Notes: generated by a model from the letters alone, not told the origin. A DNA stretch of 18,416 nt from Candidatus Omnitrophota bacterium (GCA_016783345.1 JADHWT010000010.1:1-18416); one strand, 5' to 3'. Counted from the first letter of the stretch, positions 1 to 7,105 are shown. Numbers and translations: made by a program.

Positions 1-137
1 ATCTATTCGGCATGATATATTTTGGTTCAGGCTGTCTCCTGGATATTCCTTCAAAATATTCATTAAATGTGGATTTAAAATCTAACGTAAAGGCCGGTGA
101 GACTATAATCGCGAAAATAGACAAGACCTATAAATGA
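1..137 (+). CDS. psd: Phosphatidylserine decarboxylase, C-terminal end (partial)
   Basis: This is the 3' end of a gene that begins outside the window; 44 codons are readable in frame from base 3. Psd decarboxylates phosphatidylserine to phosphatidylethanolamine at the membrane and uses a pyruvoyl group made by self-cleavage at a Gly-Ser bond. The visible part contains FGMIYFGSG near its start, which matches the FGS processing site of the short (PSD-A type) family; the Ser codon at 27-29 would become the pyruvoyl residue. The end (KAGETIIAKI) is the usual C-terminal strand of the small chain. The stop overlaps the pssA start as ATGA, so the enzymes for two successive steps are made from one message and probably translationally coupled. 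The identification rests on a short fragment but is strengthened by pssA next door. Confidence 0.85.
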   Translation, partial: LFGMIYFGSGCLLDIPSKYSLNVDLKSNVKAGETIIAKIDKTYK

Positions 138-823
138 AAAAAAATATATTTACAATACCTAATCTGCTAACGTTAATAAATTTGTTGTGTGGTTTTATGT
201 CTATATACAATGTAATCGAAGGGGATTATCATGTAGCCGCCTTGTTGATTATGTATGGAATGATTTTTGATTTTCTTGATGGTTATGCAGCGCGTTTGCT
301 TAATATAAAATCTGATCTTGGCAAACAACTTGATAGTTTCGCAGACCTGGTCACATTCGGGCTTGCTCCGGTAATAATTATCCTCGCGGTATATTACAGG
401 TTTAAAGGATTTATTTATGATTTTTCACTCATAATATATTTTTGTGCTATTATTTATAGGCTTGCCAAATATAACATGGAAGGAAGCAGGGATTTTTTTA
501 AAGGGCTTCCTTCAACTTTCTCAGGAGGATTTATTGCTTTTATTTTTCTCTGGTTTCCAATATTGTTTTCAAAACCATATTCATTTCTTCTATTTATCAT
601 ACTGGCTTTCATGTCACTTTTAGAAATCCCGTATAATAAAATTGTTATAAAGAGCCATTATCATATTTTTCTCGTATTGCTATTGATTATTTGTTATGGG
701 ATTTTTAAAGAATATTTAATTTTAATTTTATTCATTTTTTACTTGCTATCCGGTTTTATAAATTATTTATTTTATCGAAAAAAATTTGGTTCAATTTATA
801 ATTCAAATAGCATAACAAATTAA
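134..823 (+). CDS. pssA: CDP-diacylglycerol--serine O-phosphatidyltransferase (phosphatidylserine synthase)
   Basis: This integral membrane enzyme joins CDP-diacylglycerol and L-serine to give phosphatidylserine, the substrate of the Psd encoded just upstream. The CDP-alcohol phosphatidyltransferase signature D-G-x2-A-R-x8-G-x3-D-x3-D is complete at about residues 49-72 (DGYAAR, then G, D and D at the correct spacing). The rest is hydrophobic, with about six to seven membrane segments. At 229 residues it has the length of the short, Bacillus-type family rather than the E. coli PssA phospholipase-D type. The ATG lies inside the psd stop (ATGA), so the start is well supported. Codon use is strongly AT-rich (many TTT, ATT, TTA and AAA codons) compared with genes after base 1200. 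Known from the family: the Asp residues bind a divalent metal. Not shown here: whether the product is essential. Confidence 0.92.
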   Translation: MKKNIFTIPNLLTLINLLCGFMSIYNVIEGDYHVAALLIMYGMIFDFLDGYAARLLNIKSDLGKQLDSFADLVTFGLAPVIIILAVYYRFKGFIYDFSLIIYFCAIIYRLAKYNMEGSRDFFKGLPSTFSGGFIAFIFLWFPILFSKPYSFLLFIILAFMSLLEIPYNKIVIKSHYHIFLVLLLIICYGIFKEYLILILFIFYLLSGFINYLFYRKKFGSIYNSNSITN

Positions 824-827
824 ATAT

Positions 828-1133
828 ATGGCAGGCAAAAGTAAAAATACTTTGGGCGCAAAAATAAAAAGAACATTCACCGCTGTATTGCCTATAGCTG
901 AAAACCGAAGGGGGGAATGTATTGACTGTGGCGAATGTTGCAAATTACCGAATGTTTGCTTCTTCCTAAAATTTAAAAAAGATGAAAAATCATATTGTTC
1001 TATTTATTCAATGCGTCCTCTTAATTGTAAAAGATATCCCCGGACTGAATCTGAATGGATTACAGAAGACGCTTGTGGTTTCAGGTTTCAAGTAAACTGT
1101 AAGGGAGTAAACAGGGCAAATAATTTATATTGA
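828..1133 (+). CDS. YkgJ-family cysteine-cluster protein
   Basis: A 101-residue protein with the CxxCxxCC core of the YkgJ/UPF0153 family: C31, C34, C37 and C38, followed by C44, C57, C67 (in RPLNCKRYP) and C83. The family is predicted to chelate zinc or an iron-sulfur cluster; its biochemical role is not established. About 25 basic residues precede the cluster. It starts 4 bases after the pssA stop with no clear Shine-Dalgarno sequence, so it probably depends on coupling to pssA. It shares the AT-rich composition of pssA, which suggests that the two travel together. The stop codon overlaps the -35 of the next promoter. Family assignment is firm; function is unknown. Confidence 0.85.
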   Translation: MAGKSKNTLGAKIKRTFTAVLPIAENRRGECIDCGECCKLPNVCFFLKFKKDEKSYCSIYSMRPLNCKRYPRTESEWITEDACGFRFQVNCKGVNRANNLY

Positions 1134-1157
1134 ATTATACTAAAATTGTGGTACAAT
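1130..1157 (+). promoter_or_regulatory. Probable sigma-70-type promoter for the zinc-ribbon/tRNA-Trp unit
   Basis: TTGAAT at 1130-1135 and TACAAT at 1152-1157 are separated by 16 bp, giving predicted transcription from about 1164. It lies just where the AT-rich pssA-ykgJ pair ends and a new gene set begins. The -10 is covered by an inverted repeat (listed separately). It is predicted from sequence only. Confidence 0.45.
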
Positions 1158-1159
1158 TT
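1143..1159. repeat. Perfect 7-bp inverted repeat over a -10 element
   Basis: AAATTGT, a GGT spacer, then ACAATTT. The right arm contains the TACAAT -10 box of the predicted promoter, so the palindrome could be an operator. It has no downstream T-run, so it does not look like a terminator. Confidence 0.45.
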
Positions 1160-1205
1160 AGACTGTAAGATGAAAAGGAAGGGATAGAGAAAGGAGGAGA
1201 AAAAC

Positions 1206-1364
1206 ATGGCTTTTCAAGGTGGATATGACAGAGGACCAAGGGAGATGCATAAAGCGGTCTGTGCTGAGTGCAAGAAAGAGTGCGAAGTTCCTTTCAAGCC
1301 TAGCGGAGATCGTCCAATTTACTGCAAGGAGTGCTTTTCAAAGCGCAAGAAAGAAGGTCGTTAA
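1206..1364 (+). CDS. Small CxxC-x17-CxxC zinc-ribbon protein
   Basis: This 52-residue gene is easily missed because a longer shadow frame covers it. It starts at ATG 1206 after a strong AAGGAGGAG Shine-Dalgarno sequence. The protein has C19-x2-C22, 17 residues, then C40-x2-C43, with the conserved PFKPSGDRPIYC stretch before the second pair. This matches the CxxC-x17-CxxC family of tiny predicted zinc ribbons found in several poorly studied phyla. An extra Cys (C26) lies between the pairs. The N-terminus has a Gly/Arg-rich GGYDRGPRE stretch and the C-terminus is basic (KRKKEGR), compatible with nucleic-acid binding, but no function is established. It is followed after 21 bases by another tiny gene and then tRNA-Trp. 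Confidence 0.85.
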   Translation: MAFQGGYDRGPREMHKAVCAECKKECEVPFKPSGDRPIYCKECFSKRKKEGR

Positions 1365-1385
1365 GGGAGGAAAAGGAGGTACGCA

Positions 1386-1496
1386 TTGGGAGACAAAGGC
1401 AAGAAGGATAAGGACAAGAGTCGGAAACAGAATATAAACAAACAGGAACAAAAGGCAAAAAGGAAGCTGGGGAATCAACCGAAAAGAACCCCTTGA
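1386..1496 (+). CDS. Lys-rich 36-residue small protein, TTG start
   Basis: Reading from TTG 1386 gives a 36-residue, very basic, hydrophilic protein beginning MGDKGKKDKDKSRKQN and ending QPKRTP. An ideal AGGAGGT lies five bases before the TTG, which is the main reason to believe the gene. It lies 21 bases after the zinc-ribbon stop, so the two probably form one transcript. Its composition (Lys, Gln, Asp, almost no hydrophobic residues) suggests a disordered, RNA- or ribosome-associated peptide. Similar tiny lysine-rich proteins are seen in other bacteria as hypotheticals, but I know of no assigned role. The stop codon lies only 13 bases before the mature 5' end of tRNA-Trp. Confidence 0.65.
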   Translation: MGDKGKKDKDKSRKQNINKQEQKAKRKLGNQPKRTP

Positions 1497-1509
1497 CAAA
1501 TATATGGTT

Positions 1510-1585
1510 AGGCCTGTAGCTCAATTGGCAGAGCACCGGTCTCCAAAACCGGTTGTTGGGAGTTCAATTCTCTCCAGGCCTGCCA
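1510..1585 (+). tRNA. trnW: tRNA-Trp (anticodon CCA)
   Basis: A full cloverleaf can be drawn. The acceptor stem is AGGCCTG/CAGGCCT, followed by discriminator G and an encoded CCA. The D-stem is GCTC/GAGC. The anticodon stem is CCGGT/ACCGG with loop CTCCAAA (anticodon CCA). The T-stem is GGGAG/CTCTC with loop TTCAATT. Total length is 76 bases. It is probably cut out of the transcript that also carries the two small genes upstream, since no promoter fits between them. Confidence 0.95.
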
Positions 1586-1624
1586 AATTTTAAGAGTGGA
1601 GAGCAAAAAGCTTGAAGGGGTAAA

Positions 1625-2227
1625 ATGAATCAGATTCTCGAAACAATCAAAATCAGGAGGAGCGTTCGTTCCTATCTGGACAGGCCTGTCTCTCAAGAGA
1701 TTCTGGAAGAGATAATAGAGTGCGGGCGATTTGCTCCTACAGCATTAGGGCGGCAGCCATGGCATTTTACCGTGGTTACGGACAGGGGTTTGATAAAAGA
1801 GATAGTGGGGGAGATTAAAAAAAAGGTCAGGCTTATGCTTAAACTTAAGTTTCTCCTGCGTCCTTTATATCCTGACCTGGCAGATAAAAAGTTTTTGTCC
1901 ATAGCTAAAGAAAGGGCGTATTCCGCGGAAGACCGTTTCTTCTATAACGCGCCGGTTTTAATAATGGTCAGCACCTTGAAAAAGAGCACCCATGGTTTGA
2001 AGGATTCTTTTTTAGCGGCTCAAAACATAATGCTGGCAGCACATACCCTTGGTCTGGGGACATGTGTAATCGGGTTTGCCGAGGCAATTAATAAGTCTGA
2101 TAAGATTCTTAAAAAACTCAAACTTCCATCACTTCATAAGGTCCAGGTTACTCTTACCCTTGGTTATCCAAAGGTTAAATTGGACCATCTTCCTGAGAGA
2201 CGCAAGGATAATTCCACCTTTATTTAG
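1625..2227 (+). CDS. Nitroreductase-family FMN-dependent oxidoreductase
   Basis: A 200-residue flavoprotein of the nitroreductase superfamily, which uses FMN and NAD(P)H to reduce nitro compounds, quinones or other acceptors. The N-terminal signature is clear: an IKIRRSVRSYLDRPV segment (RRSVR binds the FMN phosphate), then FAPTALGRQPWHFTVV at about 37-51, where the NxQPW-like segment contacts the flavin. The C-terminal half has SFLAAQNIMLAAHTLGLGTC, the usual dimer-interface helix followed by the Gly-rich turn. The ATG is preceded by GAAGGGG and begins 39 bases after tRNA-Trp. The substrate cannot be told from sequence. No terminator is evident after the stop. Confidence 0.9.
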   Translation: MNQILETIKIRRSVRSYLDRPVSQEILEEIIECGRFAPTALGRQPWHFTVVTDRGLIKEIVGEIKKKVRLMLKLKFLLRPLYPDLADKKFLSIAKERAYSAEDRFFYNAPVLIMVSTLKKSTHGLKDSFLAAQNIMLAAHTLGLGTCVIGFAEAINKSDKILKKLKLPSLHKVQVTLTLGYPKVKLDHLPERRKDNSTFI

Positions 2228-2236
2228 TCTTTTTCC

Positions 2237-2285
2237 GTAAAAAAATTTTTACAAATTTGACAAAGCGGGTTTTATATGCTATACT
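2237..2285 (+). promoter_or_regulatory. Strong sigma-70 promoter with upstream AT-rich palindrome
   Basis: TTGACA (2257-2262), a 17-bp spacer and TATACT (2280-2285) form a near-consensus promoter with transcription expected at about 2291-2293. Immediately upstream, GTAAAAAAATTTTTAC (2237-2252) is an AT-rich palindrome in the position of an UP element. This is the best promoter before the NIF3-dnaG-rpoD genes. Confidence 0.7.
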
Positions 2286-2300
2286 TAAGGGTTAAATATT

Positions 2301-2387
2301 ATGGCAGAAGGACTTAAAAAGATTTTGACGGAGGATGCGAATAGATACAAAGACGCCATACCAAAATTTAAGGCAGGGGGGGGATGA
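2301..2387 (+). CDS. Possible 28-residue small protein, coupled to the next gene
   Basis: An ATG about ten bases downstream of the predicted transcription start opens a 28-codon frame (begins MAEGLKKILTED, ends KFKAGGG). Its stop overlaps the next start as ATGA, a layout typical of translationally coupled pairs. It has no strong Shine-Dalgarno sequence (only AAGGG at 2288-2292), so initiation would be on a very short leader. I do not recognise the sequence. It may be a real small protein, a leader peptide driving the CvpA-like gene, or chance. Confidence 0.4.
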   Translation: MAEGLKKILTEDANRYKDAIPKFKAGGG

Positions 2388-2617
2388 AATTTAATTGGAT
2401 GGATATTGTTTTACTTTGTCTTTTATCTCTCAGTTTTTACTCAGGATATAGAAAAAGTCTATTTAGAGGGATAATAAATCTAATCGTAGCATGCACATTA
2501 ATCACCTTTATCTTAATCTGTCTGGATAGTGTTACCCTGCCTGATTTTTTAGTCGGACCTCTTAGCGAATCCATTATTGTTGAAAAATTTCTTCGTTTTT
2601 TTGATTTTACCCGTTAA
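2384..2617 (+). CDS. Short CvpA-like membrane protein
   Basis: A 77-residue protein whose first half resembles the start of the CvpA (colicin V production) family: NWMDIVLLCLLSLSFYSGY followed by a basic RKSLFRG turn and a second hydrophobic segment. Two membrane spans are likely (about 5-21 and 29-47). CvpA proteins are usually about 160 residues with four spans, so this is half length. A GGGGGGG run, including GGAGG-like pairing, lies just before the ATG. No continuation of the family is visible in other frames before the NIF3 gene starts 15 bases later, so it looks like a naturally short form or a cleanly decayed copy. The assignment is by similarity of pattern only. Confidence 0.55.
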   Translation: MKFNWMDIVLLCLLSLSFYSGYRKSLFRGIINLIVACTLITFILICLDSVTLPDFLVGPLSESIIVEKFLRFFDFTR

Positions 2618-2631
2618 ACCGGAGGTGAAGA

Positions 2632-3585
2632 ATGAAGTTGAGTGATATCTATAATTCTGTGATTACACGCGGCATAGCCTATGACCCAAGGGGAAAGGAT
2701 GCTGTCAAAAAACAACTTGATACGATTAAGAAAAAATACGAGAAGCTATCCGCTGAAGAGAAAAATGAATTTGATAAGGAAAGGCTTATAAATCCATACG
2801 GAGATACCCGCATCCTCCATGGCCAGGGAAAAGAGGAGATACGAAGAATCCTGCTTGGTATTGACCTGGAGGTAGGAGAGGTATTACTCGCGGATTATCT
2901 TGCAAGTCACGGCCGTAAGATTGACCTCCTCCTCTCGCATCATCCCGAAGGAAGGGCCCTGGCCAATTTATATGAGGTAATGAATATGCAGGCAGAGATT
3001 TTTCATCAGTATGGGGTGCCGATCAATGTAGCTGAGGGGATTATGGATAGCCGGGTAAAAGAAATCGAGAGGAAGCTTTTGCCAGTCAATCACCGTAGAG
3101 CTATCGATGCGGCAAGGCTCCTCAATATTCCATTTATGTGCGTGCATACACCGGCTGACAATGCCGTTACTAATTATCTTATGAAGATTTTTAAAAGAGA
3201 AAAATTTGATAAAGTAAGTGATGTCCTTGCCAGGCTAAAGAAGATACCCGAATATAAAGAGTCTTTCAAACAAAATGCCGGGCCTAAGATTGTCATGGGC
3301 AGTCCTGATAAAAGCGCCGGTAAGATCATGGTAGATATGACAGGAGGGACTGAAGGGTCCGCAAAGGTCCTCGAAAAATTTTCTCAGGCAGGTGTCGGCA
3401 CAATGGTGTGCATGCACATGAGCGAAAAACACATTGAAGAGGCCAGAAAACATCACCTGAGTATTATCATTGCAGGACATATTGCCAGCGATACCCTTGG
3501 TTTAAATCTAATTCTGGATGACCTGGACCCGAAAGGGAAGATTGATGTAATCCCCTGCTCCGGATTTACCCGGGTAAAAAGGTGA
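2632..3585 (+). CDS. NIF3-like dinuclear metal-centre protein
   Basis: This 317-residue protein belongs to the NIF3/YbgI/YqfO fold, which binds two metal ions; database labels such as GTP cyclohydrolase I type 2 are weakly supported. Metal-ligand motifs are visible: LLLSHHPEG (H103, H104), VHTPADN (H172, D176) and AGHIASD (H283, D287). Before the first motif is an extra helical N-terminal region of about 70 residues (charged KKQLDTIKKKYEKLS stretch and NPYGDTRILHG), typical of a long subfamily and absent from YbgI. A GGAGGTGAAG Shine-Dalgarno sequence sets the ATG. The stop is one base before the dnaG start. NIF3 genes are often near sigA/rpoD or a COG1579 gene in other bacteria, as here. Physiological role unknown. 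Confidence 0.9.
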   Translation: MKLSDIYNSVITRGIAYDPRGKDAVKKQLDTIKKKYEKLSAEEKNEFDKERLINPYGDTRILHGQGKEEIRRILLGIDLEVGEVLLADYLASHGRKIDLLLSHHPEGRALANLYEVMNMQAEIFHQYGVPINVAEGIMDSRVKEIERKLLPVNHRRAIDAARLLNIPFMCVHTPADNAVTNYLMKIFKREKFDKVSDVLARLKKIPEYKESFKQNAGPKIVMGSPDKSAGKIMVDMTGGTEGSAKVLEKFSQAGVGTMVCMHMSEKHIEEARKHHLSIIIAGHIASDTLGLNLILDDLDPKGKIDVIPCSGFTRVKR

Positions 3586-3586
3586 G

Positions 3587-5326
3587 ATGGATCCTGCTCT
3601 GACTGAAAAAATTAAGGCGTCAGTTGATATCGTAGATGTAATAAAGGAATATATCCCCTTAAAACAGGCCGGCCGTAATTTCAAGGCGACCTGTCCATTC
3701 CATGCTGAAAAGACACCCTCCTTTATGGTCAGCCACGAAAAACAGATTTTTCATTGTTTTGGCTGCGGTGTTGGCGGCGACAGCGTAACCTTTTTAATGA
3801 AACATGACAATCTCACCTTTATAGAGGCTATAAAGATTCTGGCCGGGAAAGCAGGGATAAATATTCCTGAAAGCGGAAGCAGTGGGAGGAGCTCCGGTTA
3901 TACATCAAAACTTTATGAAATAACGGATACGGCGTGCCGTTTTTATGAGAGATATCTTTTTACAAAAGAGGGAAGGGCAGCCTGGGCATATCTGACAAAG
4001 CGCGGTTTGAGCATAACAGATATAAAAAAATTCCGTATCGGTTTTTCACCTTCCTCCTGGGACATGCTGCATAAATTTCTAACAGGAAAAGGATTCACCG
4101 AAAAAAATATGGAGACAGCCGGCCTCATTATAAAAAAAGAAGGCGGAGGATGTTATGACCGGTTTCGTGAGCGTATAATTTATCCCATCATGAACGAGAC
4201 AGGGAAAATTGTGGGCTTTGGCGGAAGAACTATAAAGGAGATTGAACCCAAATACATGAATAGCCCCGAGACACCTATATACCGCAAGAGCCTGATTCTA
4301 TATGCGCTTAATCTTTCCAAGCGAAACATAATAAAACAAAAAAGGGCTATAATAGTTGAGGGATACATGGACCTCATCACCCTTTTTCAGTTCGGTTTTG
4401 ATTTTAGCGTAGCTACGCTGGGGACCGCTACAACCCCAATGCAATTAAGACTGCTCAAGCGGTTTTCATCCGAGCTCATTTTTGCATACGATGCTGATAA
4501 AGCAGGTGAGGGGGCAACTATCCGCGGGATTGAAGAGGCGCTTAAAATGGGTTTTAACGTGAAGGTTGTGGAACTTCCTAAAGGCAATGACCCTGAGGAA
4601 GTTCTTCGTCTCAAGGGACGGGATGCTATGGCCGGCCTTATAGAAAAGGCCCCTGATTTTTTTAATTTCCGCATTAAGATTCTTGAGCGTGAATACAGCC
4701 CGCATGACAATGCGGAGAAGATAAAGATAGTAAGGGCTGTTCTTTCAACAATTCGCTATATCCCGGGCGCCCTGGAAAAAATGGCATATATCAAACAATT
4801 ATCCGAGCGGTATTCTATCCCGGAAGAGACGTTGAGGCTCGAACTTAAAAATTTTAAAAAAGATTATAACCTCAATCCGGCCTCACCTTCGAATTTCCAG
4901 AAGAATTTTTCACAGGAAGGAAAGGTAATGAAGATTATACTTTCGGGCGGTGAGTTATCCTGTAAGGCCAGAAGGCATCTAAAATTAGAAGATTTTGAGG
5001 ATGAAAATCTAAAAGGAATAATGCGTCTGCTGATTAAGCTTGGTCACGAGCAAGACATCAAGATAGACGCATTATTAAATGAGGTTGCTGAAGAGAAATG
5101 GCGCAGTATTATTACCGGGATTCTTCTGGAAGAACCCGACGGTTTTTCTCAAGATGCTCTCCTGGATGAATTTATCTTGAAGGCAGTCAAGAAAAGACAG
5201 CGTAGAAAGGAAAGGGAGTTATTGGAAGAGATAAAGACGGAAGAAAAGAACGGCAATTTAAACAGAGTTAAGGAGAAACAACGCGAGTATGAGGAATTAA
5301 TCAGGGGCACGAGTAAAATTGGCTAA
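3587..5326 (+). CDS. dnaG: DNA primase
   Basis: DnaG makes the RNA primers for replication. The N-terminal CHC2 zinc finger is complete: C36, H39, C57, C60 (CPFHAEKTPSF and FHCFGCGVGGD). The catalytic core follows, with RIIYPIMNETGKIVGFGGR at about 197-214 and the TOPRIM domain: VEGYMD (acidic E258 and D262), ATLGTATT, and FAYDADKAG (D302, D304), the pair of Asp residues that bind metal. The middle residue is Ala where many primases have Gly (DGD). The C-terminal region, about 440-579, is helical and charged, as expected for the helicase-binding domain. Length is 579 residues, normal for the family. It starts one base after nif3 and ends inside the rpoD start, so it is part of one operon, a variant of the macromolecular-synthesis operon without rpsU. 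Confidence 0.97.
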   Translation: MDPALTEKIKASVDIVDVIKEYIPLKQAGRNFKATCPFHAEKTPSFMVSHEKQIFHCFGCGVGGDSVTFLMKHDNLTFIEAIKILAGKAGINIPESGSSGRSSGYTSKLYEITDTACRFYERYLFTKEGRAAWAYLTKRGLSITDIKKFRIGFSPSSWDMLHKFLTGKGFTEKNMETAGLIIKKEGGGCYDRFRERIIYPIMNETGKIVGFGGRTIKEIEPKYMNSPETPIYRKSLILYALNLSKRNIIKQKRAIIVEGYMDLITLFQFGFDFSVATLGTATTPMQLRLLKRFSSELIFAYDADKAGEGATIRGIEEALKMGFNVKVVELPKGNDPEEVLRLKGRDAMAGLIEKAPDFFNFRIKILEREYSPHDNAEKIKIVRAVLSTIRYIPGALEKMAYIKQLSERYSIPEETLRLELKNFKKDYNLNPASPSNFQKNFSQEGKVMKIILSGGELSCKARRHLKLEDFEDENLKGIMRLLIKLGHEQDIKIDALLNEVAEEKWRSIITGILLEEPDGFSQDALLDEFILKAVKKRQRRKERELLEEIKTEEKNGNLNRVKEKQREYEELIRGTSKIG

Positions 5327-6992
5327 ATTAGTAAAAAAAGCGGAAATTAAAGCGCTGATTAGTCTGGGAAAGGCCAAAGGCCATCTCACCTATGCTGAGG
5401 TCAATGATATATTACCGCAGGAGGCAGTCTCTTCTGACCAGATGGACGATATCCTGATACTTCTCGGCGACATGGAGATAGATATTGTCCCCGAAGCTAT
5501 CCCGGCTAAGGAAAAGCCCGCTAAGGAGAAAGAGGATGCAGCTAAGGAGGAGACAGCGGTCCTTCCGCGGGAGGCCAAGATTGATGATCCTGTGCGGATG
5601 TATCTGAGAGAAATGGGCGAGATAGATTTATTAAAGAGAGAAGAAGAAATATACTTAGCCCAGCAGATCGAGACACGCAACATCAATTTTAAGAAGTTAA
5701 TTCTACTTAACTCCTTCACTTTAAGAGAAATTATCACTGAATGGAAGAAGATTGTAAAAAATACCATTGAGATAAACATTATCCTGGACGAAGATTGTTT
5801 TGGCGTTGACGGCCGCTTAAAGAAAAAAATCCCGACGCTTTTTAGGAAAATCCGGGCTCATGAGAAGAGGATAGTATTTTTAAATAAGAGACTGCAATCA
5901 AAGAAACTTTCGCCGACATTCTCCCAGAGATTCTCATTGGATCTTGAAAAGAGATACAAGGCCGTATTTAATGACCTCCATAAGTTTCCCTTTAACTCTA
6001 CATGGCTTGAGACGCTCGTCGATAAACTTAAGGAGTTAAAAAAACAACGTCAGCGTCTTTCTCTTGAAATAAGAAAAAGAGAAGATATGTTATGTAGAAA
6101 GAGAAAGAAAGCCTCAAAGAGCGCCCAGGCTATGCAGAAGGAGCTAAAAAATTGCCGCAGGCGTCTGCGTAGATCAGAGATAGCCACAGGGCTGGTGACT
6201 GAAGAGCTTACGCTCCTGCTGCGTCAGCTCGATGTGGAAAGAAAATTAATCTTTCAGGCCAAGAAGAAGCTTGTTGAGGCAAATTTGCGTTTGGTCGTAA
6301 GCATTGCCAAAAGATACACCCATCGCGGATTATCTTTTCTCGACCTTATTCAGGAGGGGAATATAGGGCTTATGAAGGCTGTAGATAAATTTGAATACCG
6401 GCGCGGATATAAATTCAGCACCTATGCTACATGGTGGATAAGACAGGCAATTACCCGCGCAATCGCTGATCAGGCCAGGACCATACGCATCCCCGTCCAC
6501 ATGATAGAAACGATTAACAGGTTGATCCGTATCTCCAGACAACTTGTTCAGGAATATGGCCGGGAGCCCCTTCCTGAAGAATTGGCCCACGAGATGGAGA
6601 TTTCAGTGGAAAAGGTCAGGGGTATATTGAAGATAGCTCAGGAGCCTATTTCTTTAGAGACACCTGTTGGCGATGACGGAGATAGTCATTTTGGTGATTT
6701 TATAGAAGACAAGGGAGCTGAATGTCCTGCCAATGCCACTGCATTTTTGATGCTGCAGGAACAGATGGAGGGCGTGCTCACGACCCTTACGGAAAGAGAA
6801 CAGAGGGTCCTTAGACTCCGCTTCGGTATTGGTGACGGCTGTCCGCATACCCTTGAAGAGGTGGGGACCATGTTTAAGGTCACTCGCGAGAGGGTAAGGC
6901 AGATAGAGGCGAAAGCACTTAAGAAATTACGTCACCCCATACGCAGCCGAAAATTAAAAGCATTTCTTGACTGGGGTCTGGGGGTGAGGTAA
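5319..6992 (+). CDS. rpoD: Primary RNA polymerase sigma factor (sigma-70)
   Basis: The 557-residue main sigma factor directs RNA polymerase to -10/-35 promoters such as those seen elsewhere in this window. Domains: region 1.1 (about 1-60); an Ala/Lys/Glu-rich linker with repeated AKE units (62-79); region 1.2 (DDPVRMYLREMG at 89-100); a long charged non-conserved region (about 120-310); region 2 (ANLRLVVSIAKRY to FSTYATWWIRQAI, 321-378); region 3 (about 395-460); and region 4 with its helix-turn-helix (TLEEVGTMFKVTRERVRQIE, 511-530). The start is TTG, overlapping the end of dnaG by eight bases; upstream frames lack a better start and MAKLVKKAEIKALI fits region 1.1. Expression is therefore linked to primase. 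The long insert between 1.2 and 2 resembles proteobacterial-type sigma-70 more than the short Bacillus SigA. Confidence 0.97.
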   Translation: MAKLVKKAEIKALISLGKAKGHLTYAEVNDILPQEAVSSDQMDDILILLGDMEIDIVPEAIPAKEKPAKEKEDAAKEETAVLPREAKIDDPVRMYLREMGEIDLLKREEEIYLAQQIETRNINFKKLILLNSFTLREIITEWKKIVKNTIEINIILDEDCFGVDGRLKKKIPTLFRKIRAHEKRIVFLNKRLQSKKLSPTFSQRFSLDLEKRYKAVFNDLHKFPFNSTWLETLVDKLKELKKQRQRLSLEIRKREDMLCRKRKKASKSAQAMQKELKNCRRRLRRSEIATGLVTEELTLLLRQLDVERKLIFQAKKKLVEANLRLVVSIAKRYTHRGLSFLDLIQEGNIGLMKAVDKFEYRRGYKFSTYATWWIRQAITRAIADQARTIRIPVHMIETINRLIRISRQLVQEYGREPLPEELAHEMEISVEKVRGILKIAQEPISLETPVGDDGDSHFGDFIEDKGAECPANATAFLMLQEQMEGVLTTLTEREQRVLRLRFGIGDGCPHTLEEVGTMFKVTRERVRQIEAKALKKLRHPIRSRKLKAFLDWGLGVR

Positions 6993-7021
6993 AATTAAAG
7001 AGCAATTTTTCGTTTTTGATT

Positions 7022-7099
7022 GGGCCCATAGCTCAATTTGGTTAGAGCAGCAGACTCATAATTTGCGGGTTTCTGGTTCAAGTCCAGATGGGCCCACCA
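7022..7099 (+). tRNA. tRNA with CAT anticodon (Met elongator or Ile2)
   Basis: The 78-base cloverleaf has acceptor GGGCCCA/TGGGCCC, discriminator A and an encoded CCA. The D-stem is GCTC/GAGC. The anticodon stem is GCAGA/TTTGC with loop CTCATAA. The T-stem is TCTGG/CCAGA with loop TTCAAGT. It is not an initiator tRNA, because the first pair is G-C and the stem lacks three G-C pairs next to the loop. Pairs C4-G69 and C5-G68 are those used by TilS in E. coli tRNA-Ile2, so it may decode AUA after lysidine modification rather than AUG. It sits 29 bases after rpoD and 6 bases before the next gene. Confidence 0.93.
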
Positions 7100-7105
7100 A
7101 ATTAA

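Noticed and set aside
1219..1437. A 72-codon + frame across the two small genes
   Set aside because: It is out of frame with the CxxC-x17-CxxC protein, has no ribosome site at its ATG and resembles nothing; the overlapping 52- and 36-codon frames each have strong Shine-Dalgarno sequences.
1493..1498. TTGACA just before tRNA-Trp as a -35 box
   Set aside because: The matching -10 would fall inside the tRNA; the sequence includes the stop of the Lys-rich small gene.
5390..5779. 129-codon reverse-strand frame inside rpoD, and similar reverse frames in dnaG, mraZ, rsmH and the COG1579 gene
   Set aside because: All are antisense shadows of well-identified genes, with low-complexity Ser/Leu/Ile-rich translations and no family motifs.
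6990..7020. Terminator between rpoD and the CAT tRNA
   Set aside because: Only a weak A/T stem (AAAATT with AATTTT) can be drawn before the T-rich stretch; not enough to call.
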